From: Alphaproteobacteria bacterium UBA7691
GTDB lineage: Bacteria; Pseudomonadota; Alphaproteobacteria; Ferrovibrionales; Ferrovibrionaceae
Direction: 5' to 3'
DNA: 64,000 nucleotides
Assembly: GCA_002482765.1 (NCBI GenBank)
Contig: DLGP01000096.1
Coordinates: 18,497-82,496 of the forward strand
Position numbers and translations under genes: made by a program. Shown here one piece after another: positions 17,707 through 26,204 of this stretch. The notes under the pieces are model-generated. The model saw only the letters and a program-made list of their open reading frames with translations, searched no databases and was not told where the DNA came from. Every line of letters begins with the position of its first letter. Position 1 is the stretch's first letter.

Positions 17707-18782
17707 TGCGCCAAGCCACTCGCCATACCAACAAGGGCCTCAGCCGCCGTCGCTTCATGGGCAATGCCGCAGCCGGCGCCGTCGCCATCGGCATGCCCTG
17801 GGTCACCACCAAGGCGCGCGCCGCCGGTCAGCTTACCGTTGTGCTGAATCAGGGTTTGCTGGCCAAATTGTGGATCGATCATCTCAATCCGCTGTTTGAA
17901 AAGGAAACCGGCGCCAAGCTGAATGTGCAGCAATCGGTCACCTCCAACATGCTGGCGATGCTGAAGACACAGAAGGACAATCCACCGGATCTGATGCAGT
18001 TTTCCGAGGCCGGCGTGTTTCTGGCCCGCGATGAAGGCCTGCTGCGCCAGCATAAGGCGGCGAATATCCCGAACTGGAAATTCCTGCGCAAGGAATTCAA
18101 CATGGCCGATGATTACTCGGCCGGCATGATCGATGCGATGCACACGATCTTCTACAACACCAATGCGGTGAAGGAAGCGCCGACTTCCTGGGCCGATCTG
18201 TGGAACCCGGCGAACAAGAACCGCATCGCGATTCCGCCGGTCACCTGGAATAACGGTTTGCGCATGATCGTGTCGGCGGCGGAAATCGCCACCGGCATGC
18301 CGCTGGCCAAGGCACAATATGAATATGCCGCCGGCATCAAGCATCTGGCCAAGCTGAAGCAGAATGGCGTGGTGATCTATAACGACGCACCGCAGGCGCT
18401 GCAAATGATGCAGAGCGGGCAGGTGCCGCTGGTGCCGTTTTATGTTGCCTTCGCCGCCCAGCTGGTGGCGCAGGGTGCGCCGATCTATCCGGCGGCCAAT
18501 CTGAAGGAAGGCAAGCATGGCGAGATCGTTGGCATGAACATGCCGGTGAATGCCAAGAATGTGGAACTGGCCGAGGCTTATGTGAATCTCAGCCTGACCA
18601 AGGATTTCCAATCCAAGATCGATTCGGTGCTGCGCGCCCGTTGCGGCCATACCGAGGTGCCGATTTCGCCCGATACTGCCAAGCTGATCGGCACGCCGGA
18701 AAACACCACCTATGCCGATTGGGCCTTCCTGTCGAAGAACCGCGCCAAGATCACCGAGATGTGGAACGAGGCTTTCGGCTAA
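17706..18782 (+). CDS. ABC transporter periplasmic binding protein (PotD-like)
   Basis: A 358-residue solute-binding protein with a twin-arginine signal (SRRRFMGNAAAGAVAIG). The fold is that of the spermidine/putrescine-type family 1 binding proteins. The mature part shows NQGLLAKLWIDHLNPLFEKETG and IFYNTNAVKEAPTSWADLW, typical of this group. The ligand is unknown; the downstream enzymes suggest a nitrogenous compound rather than a polyamine. TAATG overlap with the GntR gene indicates one operon. Confidence 0.85.
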   Translation: MRQATRHTNKGLSRRRFMGNAAAGAVAIGMPWVTTKARAAGQLTVVLNQGLLAKLWIDHLNPLFEKETGAKLNVQQSVTSNMLAMLKTQKDNPPDLMQFSEAGVFLARDEGLLRQHKAANIPNWKFLRKEFNMADDYSAGMIDAMHTIFYNTNAVKEAPTSWADLWNPANKNRIAIPPVTWNNGLRMIVSAAEIATGMPLAKAQYEYAAGIKHLAKLKQNGVVIYNDAPQALQMMQSGQVPLVPFYVAFAAQLVAQGAPIYPAANLKEGKHGEIVGMNMPVNAKNVELAEAYVNLSLTKDFQSKIDSVLRARCGHTEVPISPDTAKLIGTPENTTYADWAFLSKNRAKITEMWNEAFG

Positions 18783-18822
18783 GCGGCAACACATCACAAA
18801 GCACTAAGCGGGGATTGCGGGC

Positions 18823-19719
18823 ATGAGCCACGCCATAACCACAGGAATGGGCAATGCCGGCGTCGATTGGCGCCGGCATCTGCCCGGCCTGCTCATGCTG
18901 GCGCCGTTGCTGGCTTTTCTGCTCGCCTTCTATCTGGTGCCTTTCGCCTACATGCTGGGCGAAAGCTTCACCTATTGGAGCGGCGACGAGAAAACCGGCA
19001 CGGGCCCCACGCTGCTGCAATATTTCAAAACCTTCGAGAGTGCGCGGGTCAGCCGCGCGCTGGTGCGCACCTTCCGCATCGCTCTGATCACCATGGCGAT
19101 TACGCTGCTGATTTCCTATCCGATTGCGTTGCTGCTGCTGCGGGTTGGGCGCGGCCTGCGCACGGCGATCTTGCTGATCACCTTTGTTTCGCTGGCTTCC
19201 AGCCTGATTATCCGCAATTACGGCTGGGTGGTGGTGCTGGCCGATGGCGGCGCGGTGAACAGCCTGCTGCTGGCGCTGGGGCTGATCGAAAGCCCGATCC
19301 GGCTGATGTATTCCGAACTCGCCATCACGCTCGGGCTGGTGCATTACGCCATGCCATTCATGATCCTGCCGATCTATGGCACCTTGCTGCGGCTGCCGCC
19401 CTCCTTGCGCGAAGCCTCGCTATCGCTTGGCGGCGGCGAATGGCGCAGCTTTCTGCGCATCACCCTGCCGCTCAGCCTGCCCGGTGTGTTCGGCGGCACC
19501 ATGCTCACCTTCGCGGTCAGCATGAGCGCCTTTGTCACGCCGCTGATGCTGGGTTCGCCGCGTAGCGCCATGATCTCGCAGGTCGCCGCAGAGCAACTGC
19601 TGGTACAGCTCAATTTCGCCTGGGGTTCGGCCATCATCGTGGTGCTGACCCTGCTCACCTTCCTGCTCGTGGCGGCCTATGCCATGCTGCTGCGTAAAGT
19701 GTTCCGCGCCGATGTCTGA
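18823..19719 (+). CDS. ABC transporter permease (PotB-like)
   Basis: A 298-residue permease with about six membrane segments and the coupling loop LREASLSLGGGEWRSFLRITLP near residue 190. It is the first of two permeases for the PotD-like importer and overlaps the second by 8 bp, so the two are translated together. Confidence 0.88.
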   Translation: MSHAITTGMGNAGVDWRRHLPGLLMLAPLLAFLLAFYLVPFAYMLGESFTYWSGDEKTGTGPTLLQYFKTFESARVSRALVRTFRIALITMAITLLISYPIALLLLRVGRGLRTAILLITFVSLASSLIIRNYGWVVVLADGGAVNSLLLALGLIESPIRLMYSELAITLGLVHYAMPFMILPIYGTLLRLPPSLREASLSLGGGEWRSFLRITLPLSLPGVFGGTMLTFAVSMSAFVTPLMLGSPRSAMISQVAAEQLLVQLNFAWGSAIIVVLTLLTFLLVAAYAMLLRKVFRADV

Positions 19720-20509
19720 TCGCAACTCCTTCCAGATCATCACCTCGGCGCTGGCCTGGATCGCCCTGGCCTTCCTGGTCTTTCCCGTGCTGCTCACCGC
19801 CGTGGTGTCGTTCAACGCCTCGTTCTTCATCGAATTCCCGCCCAAGGCGCTGGCGCTGAAATGGTATGCCAATATCGGCAATATTCACCGCATCCTGGAC
19901 GCCACCCTGATCAGCGCCGGGATTGCGCTGGCCAGCGCCATAATCGCCACCATCCTGGCGATTGGCGGCAGCCTGGCGCTGGCGCGTTCCGGCCTGCCGG
20001 GCCGCGCCGCCATCACGGCATTCCTGCTCTCGCCGGTCACGGTGCCGATGGTGGCGATTGGCATTGCACTGGTGCAGTTCTTCATCATGATCGGCACGGC
20101 CTTCACCTGGTACAGCCTGATGATCGGCCATATCGTGCTGGTGGTGGCTTATCCGGTGCGCACATTGCTGGCATCGCTGGCCTTGACCAATCCGGCGCTG
20201 GAAGAAGCCGCCGCTTCGCTTGGCGCCAGCCGTTGGACCGTGTTCCGCACCATCACGCTGCCACAGCTTAAGCCCGGCCTGGTCAGCGGCTTCCTGTTCG
20301 CCCTGCTGATCAGTTTCGACAATTACCCGATCAGCGTGTTTCTGGTGCGTGGCGGCATCACCACCATGCCGATTGAAATCTTCAACTACATCACACAGAA
20401 CCTTGATCCGACGCCGGCGGCTTTCTCCACGCTCTATATCCTGGTGATCAGCGCCATCATCGCGCTGGCCGAGCGGCGCTATCGTATCATCTCGCATTCG
20501 ATCCCATGA
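19712..20509 (+). CDS. ABC transporter permease (PotC-like)
   Basis: A 265-residue permease with six predicted membrane segments and the loop LEEAAASLGASRWTVFRTITLP near residue 170. The ATG at 19712 gives the normal cytoplasmic N-terminus and overlaps the upstream permease stop. It pairs with the preceding permease. Confidence 0.88.
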   Translation: MSDRNSFQIITSALAWIALAFLVFPVLLTAVVSFNASFFIEFPPKALALKWYANIGNIHRILDATLISAGIALASAIIATILAIGGSLALARSGLPGRAAITAFLLSPVTVPMVAIGIALVQFFIMIGTAFTWYSLMIGHIVLVVAYPVRTLLASLALTNPALEEAAASLGASRWTVFRTITLPQLKPGLVSGFLFALLISFDNYPISVFLVRGGITTMPIEIFNYITQNLDPTPAAFSTLYILVISAIIALAERRYRIISHSIP

Positions 20510-20517
20510 GGAGCGAC

Positions 20518-21591
20518 ATGGCTGGCCTTGAACTGCAAAATGTGCGCGTCTGGTTTGGCGGGCAGGAAATTCTCAAGGGCGTTGATCTCAGCGTGGCCGA
20601 AGGTGAATGCCTGGCGTTGCTCGGGCCTTCGGGCTGCGGCAAGACCACCACTTTGCGGGTGATTGCCGGCTTCACCCAGCCGCAGCAGGGCAGTGTGCAG
20701 ATTGCCGGCCAGGCCATGCATGGCACGCCGCCCTACAAGCGCAATGTTGGCCTGGTATTTCAGGATTATGCCCTGTTTCCGCATATGACCATTGCCGAGA
20801 ATGTGGCTTATGGCTTGCAGATGCGCCGGCTGCCGAAGCCGGAGATAACCAAGCGGGTGGCCGATGCGCTGGCGATGGTGCAATTGGGGCATGTCGGCGA
20901 GCGTTTTCCGGCCAATCTTTCCGGTGGTCAGCGCCAGCGTGTTGCATTGGCCCGCGCCCTGGTTATTCAGCCGGATATCCTGTTGCTGGATGAACCGCTG
21001 GGCGCGCTGGATCGCAAGCTGCGCGATCAGATGCAAGTGGAACTGAAGCAGTTGCAGCGCCGGCTTGGCATAACCACGATCATTGTGACGCATGATCAGG
21101 AAGAAGCGCTGTCGCTGGCTGATCGTGTGGCGGTTATGTTCAATGGCAGTATCCGCGAAATCGGTGCGCCGGCCCAGCTTTATGAAACACCTGGCTCGCG
21201 TGAGGTGATGGAATTCCTTGGCAGCTCCAACATTCTGCCGGGCAGAGTCACGGCGCGCGATGGCCGGGGCGGTCAGGTGGAGCTGGCGGCCGGCATCAGG
21301 CTGCACCTGCCTCTGCCGCTGCCTGCGGGCAGCGATGCCATCATCCTGGGTATCCGCCCGGAGCATGTCGAATTGGCGCCGCACAGCCAGGCGGATGGTG
21401 CATTGGCGGCTGAACTGGTGGAATGCGTTTACAAAGGCAGCCTGGTGGAAGTGCATACGCGGCTCAGTGATGGCGGCGCTTTCCAGATCAATGCCTCGGC
21501 GGCCCAGGTGGCACAGCTTCAGCTTGGCCAGCGCGGAGCCATGATCGGCATCCGGCTGCCGGCGCAGCATATTCAGGTATTCGCCGCTTAA
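20518..21591 (+). CDS. ABC transporter ATP-binding protein (PotA-like, with TOBE domain)
   Basis: A 357-residue ATPase. Walker A is GPSGCGKTT near residue 38, the signature LSGGQRQR near residue 138 and Walker B ILLLDEPLGALD near residue 156. A C-terminal TOBE-like domain follows (ILGIRPEHVEL near residue 280). The start at 20518 has AGGAG 4 bp upstream and is favoured over the ATG at 20506 that overlaps the permease stop. Confidence 0.9.
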   Translation: MAGLELQNVRVWFGGQEILKGVDLSVAEGECLALLGPSGCGKTTTLRVIAGFTQPQQGSVQIAGQAMHGTPPYKRNVGLVFQDYALFPHMTIAENVAYGLQMRRLPKPEITKRVADALAMVQLGHVGERFPANLSGGQRQRVALARALVIQPDILLLDEPLGALDRKLRDQMQVELKQLQRRLGITTIIVTHDQEEALSLADRVAVMFNGSIREIGAPAQLYETPGSREVMEFLGSSNILPGRVTARDGRGGQVELAAGIRLHLPLPLPAGSDAIILGIRPEHVELAPHSQADGALAAELVECVYKGSLVEVHTRLSDGGAFQINASAAQVAQLQLGQRGAMIGIRLPAQHIQVFAA

Positions 21592-21618
21592 GCGGCGATC
21601 AAGCGGGAGGAGATGGGC

Positions 21619-21936
21619 ATGGAAAGACGGGTGAATGATGTAGGCGGCCAGGTGGATGGCGCGCTGCATCTTGATGAACATGCCGTGACGCTGCATGAAA
21701 AACGCATTGATGCCTTGGTGATGCTGCTTACCAGCCCCAAGGTGGATGCGTTCAAGGTGGATGCGCTGCGCCGCGCCATTGAGCAGAACACCATCGAGGA
21801 TTACCGCAAGTTTGGCTATTACGACAAATGGATCCGCGCCATCCGCGATCTGCTGGTGGAGCAGAATATCCTGACCCATGACGAGATCGAAATGCGCATT
21901 GCCGCCATCCGGGCGCGGCAGCGGAGCGCGGCATGA
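21619..21936 (+). CDS. Nitrile hydratase beta-subunit N-terminal half (ScnB-like)
   Basis: About 105 residues matching only the N-terminal helical half of nitrile hydratase beta subunits: VNDVGG at the start, ALRRAIEQNTIEDYRKFGYYDKWI in the middle, and LLVEQNILTHDEIEMR near the end. The equivalent in thiocyanate hydrolase is the separate beta subunit. The start at 21619 has a well-spaced GGAGGAG site; the ATG at 21613 is too close to it. It overlaps the next gene by ATGA. Confidence 0.8.
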   Translation: MERRVNDVGGQVDGALHLDEHAVTLHEKRIDALVMLLTSPKVDAFKVDALRRAIEQNTIEDYRKFGYYDKWIRAIRDLLVEQNILTHDEIEMRIAAIRARQRSAA

Positions 21937-22259
21937 GCGCCGTGCCAGCAAAGCCGGGCCAGGCATTGCCGGTCGGCACCCGTGTGCAGGTGCGGCGGCA
22001 ACCGCCTGAGGCGCATTGCCGTACGCCATGTTACCTGCGCGGCCGGCCGGGCGAAATATCCGAAGTGGTTGGCTTCTACCGCGACCCATCGCTTCTTGCC
22101 TTCCACAAACCAGGGCTGCCGATGCGCCTGTTATATCGCGTGCGTTTTCGCCAGGCCGATCTCTGGCCGGAATATCAGGGCAATGCGCAGGATAGCCTTT
22201 ATGCCGATCTATATGGCCATTGGCTGGAACCAATGACGGAGCAACACCATGGCGCATGA
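21933..22259 (+). CDS. Nitrile hydratase beta-subunit C-terminal half (ScnA-like)
   Basis: A 108-residue protein matching the SH3-like C-terminal half of nitrile hydratase beta subunits: GTRVQVRRQPPEAHCRTPCYLRG near residue 14, then YRVRFRQADLWPEY and DLYGHWLEP at the end. In single-gene enzymes this is fused to the previous protein. The order N-half, C-half, alpha is the order of thiocyanate hydrolase genes scnB-scnA-scnC. It overlaps the alpha gene by 11 bp. Confidence 0.8.
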   Translation: MSAVPAKPGQALPVGTRVQVRRQPPEAHCRTPCYLRGRPGEISEVVGFYRDPSLLAFHKPGLPMRLLYRVRFRQADLWPEYQGNAQDSLYADLYGHWLEPMTEQHHGA

Positions 22260-22920
22260 TCACAGCCATCCGCATCAGCACGACCATGACCATGACCATG
22301 AGCACGATCACGCGCCGATCACCAGCGAGGATCACGCTGATCGGTATGAAGTGCTGCTGGAAACCGCCATCCGCGAATTGCTGGATGAGAAGGGTATATT
22401 GAGCGCCGAGGATATCCATCGCCAGATTGATGCGCAGGATAGCCGCACACCGGCCTTGGGCGCCCAGGTGGTGGCCAAGGCGTGGACCGATCCGGCCTTC
22501 AAACAGCGCCTGCTGGCGGCACCCCTGGCTGCAATCAACGAAACTTTTGGCCTGGGCATCCAGACCCCGCTGGAGCTGGTGGTGCTGGAGAACAAACCGG
22601 ATTTGCATAACGTGGTGGTATGTACACTCTGCTCCTGCTATCCGCGCATGCTGCTGGGCATTCCGCCAGCCTGGTATAAATCCACCGAATATCGTTCGCG
22701 TGTGGTGGTGCAGCCGCGCCAAGTGCTGGCAGAATTCGGCACGCACCTGCCCGATACGGTGGAAGTGCGGGTTTCCGACAGCACGGCCGATCTGCGCTAT
22801 CTGGTGCTGCCTTTACGTCCGGCCGGCAGCGAAGGCATGAGCGAAGCCGAGCTTGCAGCGTTGGTAACGCGGGATGCGATGATTGGCACCGCGCTGCCCT
22901 TGCCCCCCGTTTCTCAGTAG
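22249..22920 (+). CDS. Nitrile hydratase / thiocyanate hydrolase-like alpha subunit, Co-type motif
   Basis: A 223-residue catalytic subunit. The metal claw CTLCSC lies at residues 125-130; the threonine marks the cobalt type rather than iron. The context VVCTLCSCYPRMLLGIPPAW is close to nitrile hydratases, but the tryptophan usual after CYP is arginine. The N-terminus (residues 3-21) is mostly His-Asp repeats, which may hold cobalt. No activator-protein gene (P14K or ScnG-like) was seen nearby. Whether the substrate is a nitrile, thiocyanate or another compound is open. Confidence 0.82.
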   Translation: MAHDHSHPHQHDHDHDHEHDHAPITSEDHADRYEVLLETAIRELLDEKGILSAEDIHRQIDAQDSRTPALGAQVVAKAWTDPAFKQRLLAAPLAAINETFGLGIQTPLELVVLENKPDLHNVVVCTLCSCYPRMLLGIPPAWYKSTEYRSRVVVQPRQVLAEFGTHLPDTVEVRVSDSTADLRYLVLPLRPAGSEGMSEAELAALVTRDAMIGTALPLPPVSQ

Positions 22921-22939
22921 TAACGATCAGGAGTATCCC

Positions 22940-23818
22940 GTGTCTCACCCGTATTCCCTGCGCCAACGGCTCGGCAGTGGCAAGCTGCTCAGCGCCCCGG
23001 GCGTGTTCGACATGATTTCGGCCCGTGTTGCTGATGCCATGGGTTTTGATGCGCTCTACATGACCGGCTACGGCACCGTGGCCTCGCATCTTGGCCTGCC
23101 CGATGCCGGCCTGGCCACCTATAGCGATATGGTGGGCCGTGTTGGCCTGATTGCCGGCGGCACCAAGGCGCCGCTGATTGCCGATGGCGATACCGGTTAT
23201 GGCGGCCTCTTGAATGTGCAGCATACCGTGCGTGGTTATGAGAAAGCCGGCGCTGCGGCAATTCAGCTCGAAGATCAGGAATTCCCGAAAAAATGCGGCC
23301 ACACGCCGGGCCGCCGGGTGATCCCCTGCGCCGATATGGTGGCCAAGATCAAGGTGGCGGTGGAAAGCCGCGATAGCAGCGATTTCCTGATCGTGGCGCG
23401 TACCGATGCGCGCACCACACTTGGCCTGGATGAAGCTTTGCGCCGGGCTGAAGCCTATGCCAAGGCGGGCGCCGACGTGCTGTTTGTGGAATCGCCGGAA
23501 AGCGAAGCCGAGATGGAGAAAATCTGCCGCAGCTTCGATCAGCCCCTGCTGGCCAATATTGTGGAAGGTGGCCGCACGCCGGTGCTTTCGGCGGCGCGGT
23601 TGCAGGAATTGGGTTATGCGCTGGCAATCTTTCCCGCTGCCGGTTTCCTGGCTGTGGGCGCGGCCCTGCGCCGCTGCTATGGCGCAATTCATGCCACCGG
23701 CTCCACAGCCGGGCAGGATATCGAATTCTACGACTTCATGGAATTTTCCAAGCTGATGGGTTTTGAACAGGTATGGCAATTCGAGCGCGAGCATGCCGCG
23801 CTGGAATCCAGCGTCTGA
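22940..23818 (+). CDS. Isocitrate lyase / PEP mutase-family enzyme
   Basis: A 292-residue lyase-type enzyme. ADGDTGYGG near residue 80 holds the Mg2+-binding aspartates, and EDQEFPKKCGH near residue 110 holds the KKCGH active-site motif found in methylisocitrate/oxaloacetate-type lyases. The GTG at 22940 with CAGGAG upstream is the best start. It would cleave or rearrange a C-C or C-P bond in a 2-oxo or malate-like acid. It follows the hydratase alpha gene by 19 bp, so it probably works downstream in the same pathway. Confidence 0.85.
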   Translation: MSHPYSLRQRLGSGKLLSAPGVFDMISARVADAMGFDALYMTGYGTVASHLGLPDAGLATYSDMVGRVGLIAGGTKAPLIADGDTGYGGLLNVQHTVRGYEKAGAAAIQLEDQEFPKKCGHTPGRRVIPCADMVAKIKVAVESRDSSDFLIVARTDARTTLGLDEALRRAEAYAKAGADVLFVESPESEAEMEKICRSFDQPLLANIVEGGRTPVLSAARLQELGYALAIFPAAGFLAVGAALRRCYGAIHATGSTAGQDIEFYDFMEFSKLMGFEQVWQFEREHAALESSV

Positions 23819-23835
23819 TCGGGCAGGGGGCGAAG

Positions 23836-24474
23836 ATGGAAACGGCACAGGATCTGGCCGAGAATTACAGCAAGGCATTTAATGGCCGGATCGGTTTCGG
23901 CCGCCGGCCGGTTTTGCTGTCGATTGATTTTGTGCTGGCCTATACCACGCCAGGGGCAGCTTTGTTTGCCCAGGGTGTGGTGGATGCCGTCGCCGCCTCG
24001 GTGCCGCTTTATGCTGCGGCGCGGGCGGCTGGCGTGCCGCTGGTTTACACCCAGGTGATCTATGATGCCGAGGGTCGCAATGGCGGCGCCTTTGTCGCCA
24101 AGGTGCCTTTGCTCAAGAGCATGACCAGCGATAATCCGCTGACCCATATTGTGCCTGAATTGCCGCCCGCCGCAGCGGATACCATCCTGGTGAAGCAGTA
24201 TCCCAGCGCGTTTTTCGGCACCAATCTGGCGGCGATGCTGGTGTGGATGGGCGTGGATACGCTGATCCTCACCGGCTGCTCCACCAGCGGCTGCGTGCGC
24301 GCCACGGCGGTGGATGGCTGCTCACACGGCTTCCGTGTGATCGTGCCGGAGGAATGTGTTGGTGATCGCCATGCGGCGCCACATCAGGCCAATCTGTTTG
24401 ATATCCAGTCCAAATATGGCGATGTGGTGAGCCGCCAGGAAGTGCTGGATTATTTCGCGGCGTTGAAGCCCTGA
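23836..24474 (+). CDS. Isochorismatase-family cysteine hydrolase
   Basis: A 212-residue hydrolase of the isochorismatase/nicotinamidase/N-carbamoylsarcosine amidase family. The likely triad is the aspartate in SIDFVLAY near residue 32, the lysine in VKQYPSAF and the cysteine in GCSTSGCVRAT near residue 153. The C-terminal HQANLFDIQSKYGDV matches N-carbamoylsarcosine amidase-like members. It could hydrolyse the amide formed by the hydratase. Its 3' end overlaps the convergent deacetylase gene by 25 bp. Confidence 0.85.
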   Translation: METAQDLAENYSKAFNGRIGFGRRPVLLSIDFVLAYTTPGAALFAQGVVDAVAASVPLYAAARAAGVPLVYTQVIYDAEGRNGGAFVAKVPLLKSMTSDNPLTHIVPELPPAAADTILVKQYPSAFFGTNLAAMLVWMGVDTLILTGCSTSGCVRATAVDGCSHGFRVIVPEECVGDRHAAPHQANLFDIQSKYGDVVSRQEVLDYFAALKP

Positions 24475-25385
24475 TCCGGCTGCTGCGCCAGCCAGTGGCG
24501 TGCAATCTGTTCGCGGGTGGCGATCCAGGCTTTGCTGGAACCGGCAATATGCGTCAGGATTGTTTCCAGTGCGCCGATGCGGCCGGGCCGGCCGATCATG
24601 CGCAGATGCAGGCCGATGGATAACATGCGTGGCGCGTTGCCGCCCTCGCGTGCCAGCCAGTCATAGGCATCGATGACATAGGCGGCAAAGGCGCCGCCAG
24701 TGCCGAAACGCTGCGTATTCTGGAATTGCATGTCGTTGGTGTCGAAGGCATAAGGCAGCACCAGATGCCGCTTGCCGGCCACCGGCACAAAATAGGGCAG
24801 GTCGTCGTTATAGGCGTCGCTGTCGTAGAGAAAATTGCCGGCTTCCACCAGCAGTCGCCTTGTGTTGGGCGAGGATGCCGAGCGGGTGTGCCAGCCACGC
24901 GGCGGCTGCCCGGTGGCAGCCTGGATCGCCTGCACGGTCTTGGCGATACGGGCGCGTTCCTCGGCCTCAGCCAGATCGGCATGGCTTTCCCAGCGCCAGC
25001 CATGCGCGGAAACCTCATGCCCGCGCCGCACCGCATCCTGCGCCAGCAGCGGCGAGCGCTGCACAGCCAGGCCGCAGGCACTGACCGTAGCCTTGGCATC
25101 ATAGCGATCAAACAGGTCCATAACGCGCCACCAGGCGGCGCGGGTGCCATATTCAAAATGGCTTTCGATACAGGGATCGCGGCCATCCAGCAGGTGCACC
25201 ACCTCGTAGATCGCCTCGTTATGCGCGTCGCCGCCCGATACAGTATATTCGGCGCCTTCCTCAAAATTGATCACAAAGGATACCGCCACGGCGCGATTGC
25301 CGGGCCAGCGGATCGCCGGTGGCTGGCCGCCATAGCCGATCAGGTCGCGGGCTGGGAAAATCTGGGTATTGCTCAAATCGGCCAA
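24450..25385 (-). CDS. PuuE-like polysaccharide deacetylase/allantoinase-family protein
   Basis: A 311-residue NodB-fold protein. Segments such as VSFVINFEEGAEYTV near residue 36 and GHEVSAHGWRWESH near residue 120 match the PuuE (allantoinase) branch rather than cell-wall deacetylases, and no signal peptide is seen. That branch hydrolyses cyclic ureides or imides. It is the last gene of the minus-strand ABC operon and overlaps the plus-strand isochorismatase gene tail-to-tail. Confidence 0.8.
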   Translation of the reverse strand: MADLSNTQIFPARDLIGYGGQPPAIRWPGNRAVAVSFVINFEEGAEYTVSGGDAHNEAIYEVVHLLDGRDPCIESHFEYGTRAAWWRVMDLFDRYDAKATVSACGLAVQRSPLLAQDAVRRGHEVSAHGWRWESHADLAEAEERARIAKTVQAIQAATGQPPRGWHTRSASSPNTRRLLVEAGNFLYDSDAYNDDLPYFVPVAGKRHLVLPYAFDTNDMQFQNTQRFGTGGAFAAYVIDAYDWLAREGGNAPRMLSIGLHLRMIGRPGRIGALETILTHIAGSSKAWIATREQIARHWLAQQPDQGFNAAK

Positions 25386-25387
25386 GC

Positions 25388-26188
25388 TCAGTCTCCGGTT
25401 CCGGCCATGCGGTTGAGGCCAACAAATTTCTCACCCAGCAGCAACAGCAGCAGGGTGGCGGCCAGGATCAGGGTGGAAAGCGCGGCCAGGGTTGGATCGG
25501 GGGCTTCCTCGATATATTGCAGCAGCTTGATCGGCAGGGTTTTGGTGCGCGCATCGGTGAGGAAAATCGAGATCGGGTAATTGTCGAACGAGGCCAGGAA
25601 GGCGAAGAAGCCGGCGGTGAAAAACGCCGGGGCCAATGCCGGCACCATCACCTTGGTGATGGCGGCGGGAAAGCTGCAACCCAGGCAGCGCGCCGCATCA
25701 ATCAGGGTGAAATCAAAGCGCGACAGGCCGGCCAGCATGGTGCGCGCCACATAGGGCAGGGTGATGATCAGATGCGCCAGCAGCAGCGCCGGATGCGCAG
25801 CGGTGAGGCCGGCCATGCGGAAGAATTGCAGCAGCGCAATGCCGATCACCAGGCCGGGCAGCATCAGCGGCGAAACCAGCAGGGCGGTAAGCAGATCAGT
25901 GCCGGGCAGGCGGCCGCGCTGAATGCCGATGGCGGCCAGGGTGCCGAGCACCAGCGCAGCAAAGGTGGATAGCGCAGCGATTTCCAACGTCAGTAGCAGC
26001 GCCGGCCAGAAGCCATCCAGCCGACCGATGCGGGCATACCAGCGCAGCGACAGATCGCCGCTGGGCAGATCAAAAACCGGTGTGGGCGAAAAGCTGGTGC
26101 CGACAATCACCAGCAAAGGCGCTAGCAGGAAAACCGCTGCCAGCAGGATGCAGGCAATGCAGATGCCGATGGCGATGCGGCCGATCAT
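25388..26188 (-). CDS. ABC transporter permease (PotC-like), second importer
   Basis: A 266-residue permease with about six membrane segments and the coupling loop LIDAARCLGCSFPAAITKVMVP near residue 160. The start at 26188 gives a normal MIGRIAIG N-terminus. It lies 2 bp upstream of the deacetylase gene and overlaps nothing. It pairs with the next permease. Confidence 0.87.
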   Translation of the reverse strand: MIGRIAIGICIACILLAAVFLLAPLLVIVGTSFSPTPVFDLPSGDLSLRWYARIGRLDGFWPALLLTLEIAALSTFAALVLGTLAAIGIQRGRLPGTDLLTALLVSPLMLPGLVIGIALLQFFRMAGLTAAHPALLLAHLIITLPYVARTMLAGLSRFDFTLIDAARCLGCSFPAAITKVMVPALAPAFFTAGFFAFLASFDNYPISIFLTDARTKTLPIKLLQYIEEAPDPTLAALSTLILAATLLLLLLGEKFVGLNRMAGTGD

Positions 26189-26204
26189 GGTTGTGCCTCC
26201 CGCT

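Noticed and set aside
20479..22746. A 755-codon open frame on the minus strand
   Set aside because: It lies antisense to well-supported ABC ATPase and hydratase genes. Long antisense frames are common in GC-rich DNA, and no domain was recognised.
22535..23878. A 447-codon open frame on the minus strand
   Set aside because: It is antisense to the ICL-family and hydratase genes, with no recognisable protein.
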